A stretch of 64,000 nucleotides of DNA from Moniliophthora roreri (lineage: Eukaryota; Basidiomycota; Agaricomycetes; Agaricales; Marasmiaceae). A program made the position numbers and the translations under genes. Under the pieces are notes generated by a model, which was given only the letters and a program-made list of their open reading frames with translations, searched no databases and had not been told where the DNA came from. Shown one piece after another: positions 32,444-43,490 of the stretch (positions are counted from its first letter, which is position 1; each line of letters opens with the position of its first letter). The stretch lies in NCBI GenBank assembly GCA_001466705.2, contig LATX02000181.1, positions 124,001-188,000 on the forward strand. Direction: 5' to 3'.

Positions 32444-34078
32444 TCAAGGTACGAAAACCACTATTAGAGCATTAACAACGAGTCTCTCCAATTCTCCACC
32501 AGCGACAAAGGGAACCCGTTCCTTCCCCACAATAGGCGAAGGTGTATTCCAATCCGTCAAAAGCGAAATCTCTGCCTCAGCCAAAGACAGAGCACCGCTA
32601 TCGACAACCCGATTTCTCAGGTCATCGATCCCTTCCTCCTCATTCGGGTCAGTGTAAACTCCAAACGCCCCTCGGACAGGAGGAGCTCGGCTCCTCGGGG
32701 TATGAGGAGAATCGTGAATAGACATGTTGGACATTGAGAGCCGCGAAGTCGGACTAGAGTTTGCTGTATCGATGATCTCGACGGTGCGGTCTACCGGCCA
32801 GATGTAGCCACCTGCGGTCCAGTGGAGTTCTGGTACAAGCTTGTATAGCTTGAGCGCATGATAAAGTATTGAATCGCCTCCTTTAAGCTGTAAAGCGACG
32901 AGGCATCAGATCTCATGTCCAAAAGCCTGACAAACTATACACTCACCATAGGAACAAGCGAATCTGCAAGCACTTCAGACGGATTCACGCCGTAGTCGTT
33001 CGTAACATAGAACGCGACCTTTCTTCCGCGGGAGAAATTCAACACGGGGGACAGCAGATCCAAGAAATTATCGCTCGGATTGATCAGAGGTTCCGTAACA
33101 CCGCTCGGGCCATATGACTTGAGGTAAACACCATAGAACATGGTCAGACGGCATCCTTTCTGTACTGGCTCGATCTCATACTCGCAGTCGGCAGAGAAGG
33201 CCATCCACTCCATGTCTCCAGTTTTACCGCCCCTTCCGTAAAACTTCTCTTCGAACCCCTCGGTATCGCGGACCGTCATGGCCCCACCTCGAAATCGGAC
33301 TGGGAGAGTAACGCTGATGGTGGCTACACGGCCGTCGTTGCGAAGAGCTCTGGATTGGGGGCCCATGCGACCGCCGCTAACGACGACTTCCAGTTTATCT
33401 CTGACGACAGTGAGATAGTGGCCTTGCGGTAACAATGGGAACAGAGCACTGCGAACTGCATCGAGGATCGGGTGATTGGCGATTTCGAGAGAAGTAGTCA
33501 ACGGAAGATTAGGTGGGTAAAAGAGGGATTCGTGGTCTGAATAATCGTTGAGATCTGATGTCTGATGCGGTCTGCATGCGGCAATGAGGACGTCCAGAGC
33601 TGGAGGTGTGTTGTAATCGACATCGATAGGGAAATCGAGAGAATGTGTAATGCCGCTCTAATGTCACAAGAGTCGACTTAGCACCGATGTCATCACTGAT
33701 ACGAGAACGGAAACACACCTTTGTACGGAAGAAGAGGATCAAATGGGAGGGATCCAATGGTATAAAGCCAGATACTGTTGAAACTCTATTCCGTGCAGCT
33801 AGTAAGCGCGATACGCTTTCCCGATAAGCAAATTCGTCATCAGCCGGTGGATGCATCGATCTTCTGCGGGTAGCCGGTGTGGATTTCGAGTTGGTGACCC
33901 TCTCAATCTCGAAATCAGACATGCTAGGGCTACTTCTGAATGGTAGGCCGTCCGATACACGACTGTGGCCAGATGGACTAGACGCTCGACTATGCGAGGA
34001 CATGGCATGGGGTATCGGTTGCGGGTGAGGCATGCTGTGAGCATATGGCATCGACGGCGACATGGGATTTGGAATCAT
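32444..34078 (-). CDS. Conserved basidiomycete protein with 2OG-oxygenase-like fold, probably inactive
   Basis: Three exons (introns at about 33660-33725 and 32885-32945) give about 500 residues; ATG at 34076-34078, stop TGA at 32444-32446. The N-terminal 90 residues are low-complexity (Met/Pro/His/Ser-rich). The core reads HPILDAVRSALFPLLPQGHY, VVVSGGRMGPQSRALRNDGR, TLPVRFRGGAMTVRD, then EWMAFSADCEYEIEPVQKGC RLTMFYG, followed by KVAFYVTNDYGVNPSEVLA and LHWTAGGYIWPVDRTVEI. The GGxxxVRD ... W.AF.ADCE.E..PV..G.R strip matches the beta-helix of fungal Fe(II)/2-oxoglutarate oxygenases, where ADCEHEV carries a histidine; here that position is Tyr (ADCEYEI), so catalysis is doubtful. Substrate and role unknown. 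The gene is intact. Confidence 0.75.
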
Positions 34079-34206
34079 CTTGAGATGCGAAGCTATTGTT
34101 GACTCGGAGTCAACGACGTGGTGGAAGATAGAGTGGGAGAAGTAGAGATGGGGTGTCCAGCGAGAGAAGAGAGATAAAAGCGCTCCCAGGAATTATGGAA
34201 TGACGC

Positions 34207-35067
34207 TTAGCCGTGACAAAGAGGCTCAGGTAAACCACGCTCTTGCAACGTGTTTCGGAGAATTTGACGAGATCTGATAGTATCGGATCTGCCTACCCGG
34301 CGCCGAGAAAAGCGAACAACAGTGCTATAAGTATACGATCTGGAGGTTGTCATGTAGGTCTTGGACTGAGTGAAATGAAGAATGTATGCAACAAAAAGCA
34401 GCCTTACCGAGCCTTGTAGTTGACGAACTCCGGGCCAGGCGGGTCTAATGATATCGGCTGGGCCGACAAAAGATTGAAATGACTGACTCATGGCCCTATC
34501 TTTCGCTGTGCAAGTGAAATAATATATCGGAAAACTATCGAGACAAAGTCCCATGACAGCGCCTTTGCAGTACAGCCCGAAAAAGGCATCTGTGAATTGT
34601 GCAATACAACGGTGAGCAATTTTCTATAAAAAAAAATTCAGAACACTTCAGCGTACCTTGATAGGCTGCTCCAAAATGAAAGCCCTGCTTCCTCTTAATT
34701 GAAAAAACTTCACCCAGCAGCAGGTGGCTTGACGTTGAACTCCAAAGCGAACGGTCGATGCAAGCCTGGTCGCCCGACTTGGTAGCCATGAAACTTCAAC
34801 GCCCGAGCTTCTCCCGCGCTGATATAACGTGATATGTTCGAAACAAGCTCCTCCACGCTGTGAACATGACTATTGCACGCCCCAGTGACACAGCACGCGT
34901 CTGGGGTCGTGTAGCCTGGGAACAGTCATAAGATCATGAAAGGTAATGATAAACGTGGTATACGTACCTCCTGAAGGCACAGAGACAGCAATCATGGTCT
35001 TGGGTACTGCCCTATGCCTTTGTTGAGCATTCACAGATGTGAATCCAGTCCAAGCTCGCAGCTGCAT
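34207..35067 (-). CDS. Unrecognised multi-exon gene
   Basis: Minus-strand exons join in phase. Exon 1 (ATG at 35065-35067) runs MQLRAWTGFTSVNAQQRHRA to IAVSVPSG, ends at GTACGT, and a 52-bp intron with CCCAG leads to YTTPDACCVTGACNSHVHSV, ELVSNISRYISAGEARAL and RPFALEFNVKPPAAG. After one or two short introns (29 and 35 bp, or one larger) the frame continues KIAHRCIAQFTDAFFGLYCK, MSQSFQSFVGPADIIRPAWP and, after a further GTAAGG...CTCAG intron, KTYMTTSRSYTYSTVVRFSR to the stop TAG at 34207-34209. Total about 240 residues. I recognise no family. The short introns in the middle make the exact structure uncertain. It is divergent from the homeodomain-like gene. Confidence 0.5.
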
Positions 35068-35840
35068 CGGCTATGGCGTAGTCACGGGTCCCAATCGTCA
35101 AGCCGAGTAAGGATTCCTGAGAAGAGAGAGACAGAAACCGGTTTCAGGTTGCCTAATAAGCGTTTATCGACAGGCATAGCTGAGGTGGTGGATGAGGTGA
35201 TGGATGAACGAGACAGAAATTCAACGCTGGGCCGGAAGTGGCACTCCAAATGAAGTACCGTTGCCGGACGGATGACCCTCATTCCGGCCGGCGTTTCTTA
35301 CCCTCCTCTCTCCCTTGACCAATGACCCCAATCTCGACCTCTACACCATCTGGATTGTCACGGCGTGTCTCCCTTTTAGCTCAACACTTACCTCTGAGAT
35401 TCATCAGTATTATCCTTACAGGTCTTTTTTTCATCCTCGACAATGATGAAGGTCACGGATATCGGGTCCAAGTTTGGGTTGCAAGCGTCGTTAAACATCG
35501 CAGCTGGGCGTCAACCTAGTTCCTACCGCCATGTCAGAAGGAAGCGCTTCAAAGTATAGGCGTCTTATAACGCTAGAAGGGTCTGCTATACTGAGAGGTG
35601 TGCCTTTTTTTGGTGACCACACTGCTTGCGCTGACCGTGGCTTTGGGCAGATGCGTTCAACCAAGGAATGACTCGACCAACTCGGGAACAAAAGGAAAAG
35701 ATCTTACAAAGGATTCATGTAATGCCACCCCCTTTCTTCTCAAAAGGTTGCAGCCACTGATATTTAAGTAGGCTGTACCGGGATGCGAGAATTACACCCT
35801 ATCCAAAGTGAATTCGTGGTTTGCAGAGTGGCGACATAGA
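35068..35840. other. Divergent intergenic region, no gene seen
   Basis: The 770 bp between two divergent genes hold only short frames without features; promoter elements for both sides are expected here but no clear TATA box stands out. Confidence 0.35.
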
Positions 35841-36313
35841 ATGGGCATCACAGAGCCGAGGAGTACGTAGAGCCGATACACCTGATAGTGCGCTGATACT
35901 TATTTAATTCTACAGAGTCAACCAGTTCAACGAAAGGTGTGTACAAAGTCGTCTATTGCGCTTCCTCATGGTTAGATATCCGCACAGCTACTCTCAGATC
36001 AGACCAAATCACGATGCTCAAAATTCTATACGAAGGCACCAATGGTGATCCACGACAGCAACTTATTGATACATGGGCCAAGCTGTTGCAAGCATCATCG
36101 GCTGATGTTACTGCATGGGTTCGTGCTGAACAGGATAAAAAGGAGACTGATGAACAGGAGTGCCCTCGAAGGGAGCTGTTACTTGCCATTCACCATGAGT
36201 TGAATGGATGGGATGCGGTAGGGGATAGGAACCCTCCGAAGTCGGCAGAAGACTTTACCGAGATGTTTGGGCCGTATGAGAAGATGATGAAGGCGCTGTT
36301 GAACAACATCTGA
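35841..36313 (+). CDS. Small homeodomain-like protein
   Basis: Three exons in exact phase give 122 residues: MGITEPRK (ATG at 35841), then STSSTKA in a 21-nt exon, then TLRSDQITMLKILYEGTNGD onward to TGA at 36311-36313. Residues 17-65 have the spacing of a homeodomain: Q..ML...Y....DPRQQLIDTWAKLL then SSADVTAWVRAEQDKK, where W-V-R-A-E-Q sits at the position of the canonical W-F-x-N-x-R recognition helix. The invariant Asn is replaced, so DNA binding is uncertain. Small solitary homeodomain-like proteins of this kind are common in Agaricomycetes and uncharacterised. The C-terminal half (HHELNGWDAV, FGPYEKMMKALL) is unrecognised. Confidence 0.6.
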
Positions 36314-36644
36314 TCGAGGGGCAGTTGAGCTTCCTGCTGGTATGGGTACTCGGGTGCTATTGGGACTACTATTCGCTGATTAAGCGCAGGTTCATAATGT
36401 TCAGCGCGGTTGATATTTACTAGACATCTCATAGATCATATCTACTTTATCGCCTGTATCTAGCAATATATGTTAGTGCTAAGCAATATGCCTTGGGACA
36501 TAGGAATAGTACAAGTACTTGTTCTGCACTATCTTACTTGATCGCAACGACAGCCCAAATTCAAAAAGTTACCCAGGTAGATCCGGTGACGCAGTGTGCG
36601 CTTTCATCGCCACTTCTACCAGGTCTCCGAACGGCCTAATACCT

Positions 36645-38744
36645 TCACCGTAAGTCAACAATCGCCAACGTCACATCCTTCATTTGCACATGTCCTCTAT
36701 CCGCATCCTGTGCACCACGAAGCATTACTTAGTTTCTCGTTCAAGCAAGCACGGAAAGAGAACGAACGCACCGTATAAATCGGAATATCAGGATGCGGAT
36801 GGAACGCTTCCTTTGCTTGACAATCCAGAATTGTTTTGAGACCCGGAGGATCCGTGAGACGGAAGATACCAAAACTACATGACAGTCTTATCAGATACCG
36901 AGAGAGACAGCGAGGAATAAGTATAACAACGTACTTGGGATTCGACTTGGGCGCACAAACAACTGCAAAAGACTCGGGCAACATCCGCTGGAATCCCGAG
37001 TGGGTATGCAGGTCAACCGAAGACATGAAACCTAAACACCACCTTTGTCAGTATCAGCTCTCGTATGTTCAAAATTCGGGGCACTCACAGCTCTGCGTAG
37101 GATGGGTATGTATCCATCCTAGCGTAATCAAGTTTCTCTCCTCAGTGAACTGCATGACAAGCTCTTCCTCGTCCATCGTACACGTATCACTCGTGCTATG
37201 TTGCTTGGGTATGAGGAGCGTTGATACGATGTATTTGCCACGTATTTCACGACCTAGTAGAAGCCCACAGGTCTCCTTGTTTTGACTGGTATTGACAGCA
37301 GCGATGCTAAGGAATCGAGGGAGGCAGTCGCGTGGAAGTACGACGGTTTTGAGTTCAGGAAGGCCGTCGTATCTGGAGCTGGGGCGGGTGATGCGGTCTG
37401 GCTGGGGCGGAGGAGGTTGAGGTGCTGGGGGTGCTGGGGGTGCTGGTGCTGGTCGGGGGTATTGGGATGACGGAAGTGAGCTAGAGTGGTGTTGAGGTGG
37501 ATGTGGAAGGGGGTGGGAATATAGTGTCGAACTTGAGCCCAACAGCAGCGAACCGTCATTCGCATTCGGGTCATGTGGTGGGCTGTCGTTGAACATGGAC
37601 TTCAACGAAGGCGTGTAGCCTTGCGTCTTCTGATGCTGTGTCATAAGTTGAGGGTATTGTATTCGTTCTGGAGGTGATAGTGATGTGGTCGTTACTGGAG
37701 GTGGATATGATGGTGCTCGAGATGGTGGCCTCATGTATTCACGATGACCATTACCCTGAGACTCCGAATCTGTAGAATCCTCATCGTACCTCGATGGGCT
37801 TTCCAGGGGCATCATTTGCGGACCAACAAATGACGATGGCCGTGGTCGTTGATGGGGCCTCGTGGGCGTGAACTGGGGTATCGATACTGGTTGCTGGTGC
37901 GACGGTGCCGGCGCTGACGATAACGGCGATTGTAAGTACGGCGCCGGCATAGGAACATACGTAGCAGTTATCCCTGCCGCCGTTGATGCCGCCACCCTCG
38001 CACTTTGGACTGCATCCTGCGCTCTCTGTCCGTGTACTGATGGTGAATCTTGATATCGTGCTCCATCGTAGGCCGAAGCAGCATCCCTTGCCGAAGCGAT
38101 AGCAGATGCCGAGGCTATTGACATGGGTTGTCGTGGTTGAGGTTGTTGAGGTTGCTGCTGGTAATCCTCGACGCTCATCCTCTCCAGGGACCTTCTTAGC
38201 TTCTCAGCCCGCTCTTGTGCAAGCCTAGCAGCCACATCGTTCTCCTTCTCTCGTCCTTCCCATTTCATCTGAGCTTCCACCGCCTCCCGGTGCTTTGCAT
38301 CGTCATCGTCTGGATGTCGAGCTCTCCAGTTTTCATAACGGTCACTGATCCTTACTTTCAACTTGCCAAGGTTGTCTAAAATCTCCTGGCCGTTCTATTC
38401 AAGAAATGATGAATCTCAGCCAAGAATACGCTGCAGAATCAATGGCTCGTGCTCACCAGGTTCAAATTCGTCCTCTGCTTCTCATCCAATACTGTCTTAT
38501 ACTCGGAATGCATGGGCAGCGTCTCTAAAACCAGAGAAGCCGTCCTCGCAAACGCAATGAAAGCATTCTCTAAATCTCCCGCCTCAGCAAGCCTCATGCC
38601 TTCTCGTCGATTACTCTCCGCATGTTTGAGGTAGTATTTGATCGGCTGATTCTCCTTCAGGACATGATTTCGTGCCTTTACAGCCAGCTCGGCGATGCTC
38701 GAAGGTCTTCGCTGCAGATGATCCTGATTATGGGGCTGGGACAT
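36645..38744 (-). CDS. AMSH-type JAMM deubiquitinase (Sst2-like)
   Basis: Five exons give about 619 residues: ATG at 38742-38744, stop TGA at 36645-36647. Residues 10-105 are the USP8-dimerisation/MIT-like helical domain (SIAELAVKARNHVLKENQPI, YLKHAESNRREG). A 250-residue Pro/Gln/Ser-rich linker follows. The C-terminal MPN+ domain shows ETCGLLLGREIRGKY (catalytic Glu), [20 protein letters not shown] (the HxHP...SxxD zinc motif, complete), SGFQRMLPESFAVVCAPKSN, FGIFRLTDPPGL, FHPHPDIPIYTDADRGHVQM and the typical end AIVDLR. AMSH enzymes are zinc metalloproteases that cleave Lys63-linked ubiquitin on endosomal cargo with the ESCRT machinery. All active-site residues are present. It converges on the homeodomain-like gene. 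The long plus-strand frame at 37862 is a shadow. Confidence 0.92.
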
Positions 38745-40965
38745 TGGTCGTGGGTCCTAGATGATGGCGGTTTAAGAAAGAGATGATGGAAGTAGATGTC
38801 AGGCCATGCTGCGTATATTTACAAGAGTCACCGCCACGTGCGGCGCCTAATACTGCAACCTTTGGAGGAGTAATTACGCATTTCATTCAGAAAGTGATGG
38901 GAATTGTTAACTTGACAACGATGGGAATGGGTACGAAAACTCATTATACTTTCTGATTAAAATAAGCTACTGTACAGCATACTTGTACTTTACTGGAACT
39001 CGGTAATGCGACAAGAAGCCACTGTGAGAGCGAACGCTTTGTTCTCGTCAGCTAAACTTGGAAAGGAAAGAAACCTCGAACGATAGACGACATTTCTCGT
39101 GAAGCAGACGACCTCCACACTCCCAGTTGTTAGGCTTCCCAACGGAAACACGGAACCGGCTGATGTATATGACTGCGAGGGTTGCTTGTAACGAGGCTGA
39201 ACACGATAATCAGTATCCGTGGGATTCCAACTTGCCTGGCACTAATGAAAAGCGCTAGACAATCGATGGCGTCTCCAATGTTTCTTGCTGTCGGTAGCTG
39301 TCGGATTGAGAAACCGCGAGTACATAATTCAGGATCAATTCTCGGTGGTTTGTATGTTGCGAAATATCTTGATGACGGTGATGATGAACCCCCAGGGTTC
39401 TCCCAAATCCATCTTGACAGTTTTTCAAATTCTGGGCGAGCACTTTCTTTTAAATCAAACAATGATGAGCTGCTCCTGGATTGCGGTAAGAGTCATTATC
39501 AGTCTTCGGACTGGTTGAAAGATGGAACGACAAACATATCAGGCTCTATTTCAGCGGCGTAGCATTTGTCAATCGGTATCAGCTCAACAGAATACTAAAT
39601 TGGAGTCAAGTGGATGCGTATAGATGCTGCGGGTGATGGAGCCTGCAGCAGCCTAGCCCATGCATCAAGGAGCTCCAGCCATCGCAGTCAGTACCTTTAA
39701 ATAACGACCTTGTAGCGGCTTGATTGTTCCTGGTCTGAGTGAATCTGGGTGGATTTCTAATGATGAGGGAATGTGTTTGACGATGATAAACGTATGCGTA
39801 CGCTCTGAATGTCCGATGGCTCTACAAAGCGAAGTGTGCGTGGGGTACAACATTACTCAGGAAGTGCAGGTGCAATTACGCACTTATCAACTCTATAGTC
39901 CCAGTTCTTATGCCTCCACTTTGTGAAACGCCAGTTTGACATCGCTGATGTGACTGAGACGCGCTTCTAAATGCCTTGTCATCGGTAGATATACGAGCCC
40001 TCGCTAGGTGAAATTAGCCAATGCGCAAAAACCCTGGGGTCATGGTGAGCAAATGAGCGCAAATTTTCTCCTGAGACTCATCCTGGAGTCTTCAGAATCT
40101 TGTAGGGCATTCGCTTTTGAAAACAGAATCGTGATGGTAGCGGTAAGGGCAGAAAGGGTGAAGTCATTGCGGCTGAGGCTGCGCAGGCACAGATAAAATT
40201 AAACGTGCATGGTCACGTTTTGTATTCTGCCGCTGTAGAAGTGTCTAGCCCTTAGCGCCGATGACGCGGCTTGCTCCGACCTGAGGCCTGAGGCCTGAGG
40301 CCTGATGGCACTAAACGTTCTGCCCTGTTCTGTTCAGAGGTTTGCCGTGACAAGCCGTAACATACACGGTTAAATCTGTGGAACCTCTGCTCGATCTGCG
40401 GTGGAATCGGGTCCCCTGGGACTGGAACCTAATTGCCTTTGGTGTTCCACATCTTCGCAAGGATTCGCCTCTTAGGACTCTACCCGAATTCTCATAGCAA
40501 GCCAGGTCGTCCATGCTATCAAAGCGCTGTCGGACAGAGCTATTAACGAACAACCTGAGTATGTCTCCTGAACCCATTTAATCGACTCACACTGTCTTAG
40601 CACTTACCATGCGAGGGGTTCCCGTGGCTTGAAGATATCGGTTCAGCACGTAAAATCAGTATCGCATGTACGAAATCGCGCTTCCAAGAGTTGACATTTC
40701 GGTATCTCAAGTCCACACTTTAACCGCACTGGCCGTTGCATTAGCCATACAAATGCGGGCTCGGACTCCGGAGTCAAGCGAACAAATACTGATATATTCG
40801 GTAGCCATAAGTCTTGCCACTCTATATTCCTTCGACCCTTGCCTGTCAAAAACTGGGACGGCGAGCAGCGAAGGATCGCCATGACAAAGCTGGGCTATAT
40901 ACATACTATGATGATATGCAAGGCAGCACCTCGCTTCTCCACATCCTGCTAGAGGTAAAATCACT
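38745..40965. other. 2.2 kb with no confident gene; possible minus-strand exons at 39130-39590
   Basis: On the minus strand an exon pair joins in phase through a 36-bp intron: EIEPDMFVVPSFNQ to SSSSLFDLKESARPEFEKLS, RWIWENPGGSSSPSSRYFAT and TARNIGDAIDCLALFISAR, which looks coding but matches nothing I know and has no start. At 40278-40306 there is a microsatellite of about 3.5 copies of CCTGAGGC. The rest shows nothing. Confidence 0.3.
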
Positions 40966-42326
40966 ATGAATGAAAGCCTTGGACTTTCTCACCAGTAAGC
41001 TCATCAAATTCGGACCTCTTTCCACGTCGCTGATGATGTTGCAAAATACATAGGGCAGGCCCTCTGGTACGATTCTGCTCAGTCGTCCATTCGAATCTAT
41101 AAAGTCATATAGTCTATTCAACGCAGCTCCTGGGATACCTATTCAACTGGGGACTCCATGGCGTGCTTACAGTCCAAGTTTGTCTGTGGTTGTCTTCCTA
41201 AAATAATAGCTTTACTAGCGTCGCTGACAGAAATTACCAAGACGTCTACTGGACAGCGTTTCCGACAGATACATTACGCGCGAAAGCGCTCGTATACGGT
41301 CTATACATCCTCGAAACAGCCCAAACGGTCCTTCTTGCCCATGACGCTTTCCAGAATTTTGTTTTCGGTTTCATGGATCCCTTTTCTGTGGATCGTGTAC
41401 ACAGCCTTTGGCTCGATGCATACGTGTTCGACGGATTAGGTTCGTCACTGGCGGCTTACAGCATGACATTGGTGCCACTGATCCCTTATGCATAGCTGCA
41501 TTACTTGTTCAGATCTACTTTTCCCATCGTATCCACGTCCTTTTATCCAGAAATAAACTGATACCCGGAATTATTGTCTTGGTAGGGCTCGCCTCTTGCG
41601 TGGCACCAAGGTCCTTGATAATTCTCTTCTAGTTATCCATCATTCAGTTTATCGGCTCCATTGGCGTAGGCGTCATCTTTAAAAACGTCCAATTCTTCTC
41701 TCGGATCCCAGAAATCTCTCGCTCCCAAAAATACACTAATCTTACAGGCTTCGTGAGTGTTGGCTTACTTCAAGCTAGTCTTCGATATTTGAACAGTCCT
41801 TACAGTCTTGGATCATCGGGGCCGCAATCGCTGACATTCTCATTGCCGTAACGATGGTTTACGCTGTGAGTCGTGACCAAACTTTGTATCATTTTGCACT
41901 ACTAATTTGGCATCACGTAGCTCTCGCGGTACGACACCAGCTTTAGAGAGACTCGCAATTTCCTAAAACGGCTCAACCGACTTACAATGGAAACGGGCAG
42001 CCTTACAGGTATACTGTAGTGACATGTTGGCCTTCGAGTGAACCTCAACACACTCCACAGCGGTGACGGCTGTCATTCAGCCGTTCTTATTTTTCGGTTA
42101 CCCAGATCGAAATTATTGGGTTATGCCAGCTTTATTCATCGCGAAGCTTTATTCAAATTCTCTGCTGGTGATTTTCAACAGTCGTGTTCGGATTCATGGT
42201 GCGAGGGGCCCTGTCGATACTCGCACAAGTGGAGGTGGCTGGAGGACGACTATTAGCATCACTCCAATTCCGGATCAAGGCCAAGTTATTCCTTTATCGG
42301 ACTTGTCGCAGGGTCATCTCAAGTGA
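40966..42326 (+). CDS. DUF6534 membrane protein, copy H, inverted and with a C-terminal frameshift
   Basis: ATG at 40966 (MNESLGLSHQ), then the 13-nt exon 41054-41066 (AGPL), then LLGYLFNWGLHGVLTVQV. Further exons give LVYGLYILETAQTVLLAHDA, FMDPFSVDRVHSLW, FSHRIHVLLSRNKLIPGII, IADILIAVTMVYA, LSRYDTSFRETRNFLKRL, and AKLYSNSLLVIFNSRVRIHG. The frame stops at TGA 42324-42326 after LSDLSQGHLK. In the next frame the same DNA reads SSERWVPSTLPSRQ, the conserved tail of the other copies, so a one-base indel near the end removed it. About 300 residues remain, with all seven helices. It is the only plus-strand copy, 21 kb from the array, and belongs with copies B and G. Confidence 0.8.
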
Positions 42327-42599
42327 ACGATGGGTGCCGAGTACTTTGCCTTCAAGGCAGTGATAGTTTTGGTTTGTCGGTGTGTACCTTGGGAGCGCGA
42401 CGTCCTTCGCTTATACTCAGGTGCCGCAGATGAATACCTCAGGGGCCAGGACGAACGGTTGTATTGCAAATGAAAACCACAAAGCTCGGGCCCATCCTTA
42501 CGCATTGCGAATGACTGACAATCAGACAGAGGAAGGAGGCCTGTTCACGCTTTTCCACATGACTGTACATAGCTATGAGTTTGTATCAACAGAGGATGT
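42327..42599. other. 3' flank of copy H
   Basis: It holds the out-of-frame remains of the DUF6534 tail (about 42318-42360); nothing else is recognised. Confidence 0.4.
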
Positions 42600-43310
42600 A
42601 GGTTGAAAATTATTATCCCCACGCGCTGTGGCCCGCACTGTTATTATTATCTCACTATGCGTGCGGGCTTGAAGCAAATAATTATCCTGCTCTCCCCTGC
42701 GTACTGGTGCACGGTATAATCATAATTATTATCCCTCGAGTTGAATAATAATTATTCGTTCCTTACCTGAATATCCCGCCAATGCCTGCGTAATTATGTC
42801 CTTCCCCTTGAGCGCAATAATTATCCCAGCAGCGTCTCTCCCATACCTGGTAATTCTCGCCCTCTGCCTGAGCACTATAATTATATTGCTACTCTTGTAA
42901 AACCGTCAGCTCCTGCTCCGATGAATAATTATTCAGCTCACCGTGATCGTAATAATTACGCGGCTCAACGACCAAGGGTCCCAGTGCCTGAAAATTGTTC
43001 TCCTCGCCTGGAAAGTGATAATTATCATGTCCCGCTCATGGAATCATCATTTCGCACTAGACAGAATATAGTTATTCACCTCACCTTGATCGTGAATATT
43101 ACCCTGCCCGACCACTACAAAACCCATTATCTCGAGAGTCGAAATTGTTCAATCCGCCTTGAACATGATAAATATTATGCCCTGCTCAGTGAAGTATCAG
43201 TATCTGCATTGTGAATAATAATAACTCTTCACATCTATGAGACGCAGCGGCCCATAAAAATTTTCTCTCCTGCGCTGAAGGCGATAATTATTGTCGTCGA
43301 AGCGATCGGC
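42600..43310 (+). repeat. Degenerate array of TAATTA-cored units encoding Asn-Tyr peptides
   Basis: About twenty units spaced roughly 25-45 bp (often near 40) share a core (A)ATAATTAT(T/C) followed by a C-rich half such as CCTGCTC. Read on the plus strand with frame changes, each core gives (D/N)NY in a peptide like LE.NNYPALP: examples are LEANNYPALP, LERNNYPS, HRDRNNYAAQRP, RLESDNYHVPL, DREYYPARPL and RLEHDKYYALL. From about 42780 to 43040 the frame stays open for over 80 codons. This suggests the remains of a gene with tandem peptide repeats, though a satellite with TAATTA cores is possible. Confidence 0.55.
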
Positions 43311-43373
43311 CGTATTCTTCCACCGTGACGAATCTTAGGGCTGTGAGCCGTTACCGTATACATCAGGAAAATG

Positions 43374-43490
43374 TCCGATTCCACTTTGAGCCGCTTTCGC
43401 TTAGATCCGTGATCTTGAGCTTATTTCCGGGTGCTTTTACCTATATCCTAGTGCTTTGGCTTGAGGTCCATGCCTTTTTTCTTATGATTT
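43374..43490 (+). repeat. Degenerate 20-21-bp tandem repeat
   Basis: About five imperfect units of the pattern CTTNNNTCCGNGNNCTTTNNN follow each other (CTTAGATCCGTGATCTTGAG, CTTATTTCCGGGTGCTTTTAC, CTATATCCTAGTGCTTTGGC and flanks). They lie just right of the Asn-Tyr array and may be part of the same decayed gene. Confidence 0.45.

Noticed and set aside
40278..40306. CCTGAGGC microsatellite as a regulatory repeat
   Set aside because: Only about 3.5 units and no nearby gene start; noted as a simple repeat only.
42600..43310. CRISPR-like spacing of repeated AT-rich cores
   Set aside because: Cores are short and diverged, spacing is irregular and the genome is fungal; not a CRISPR array.
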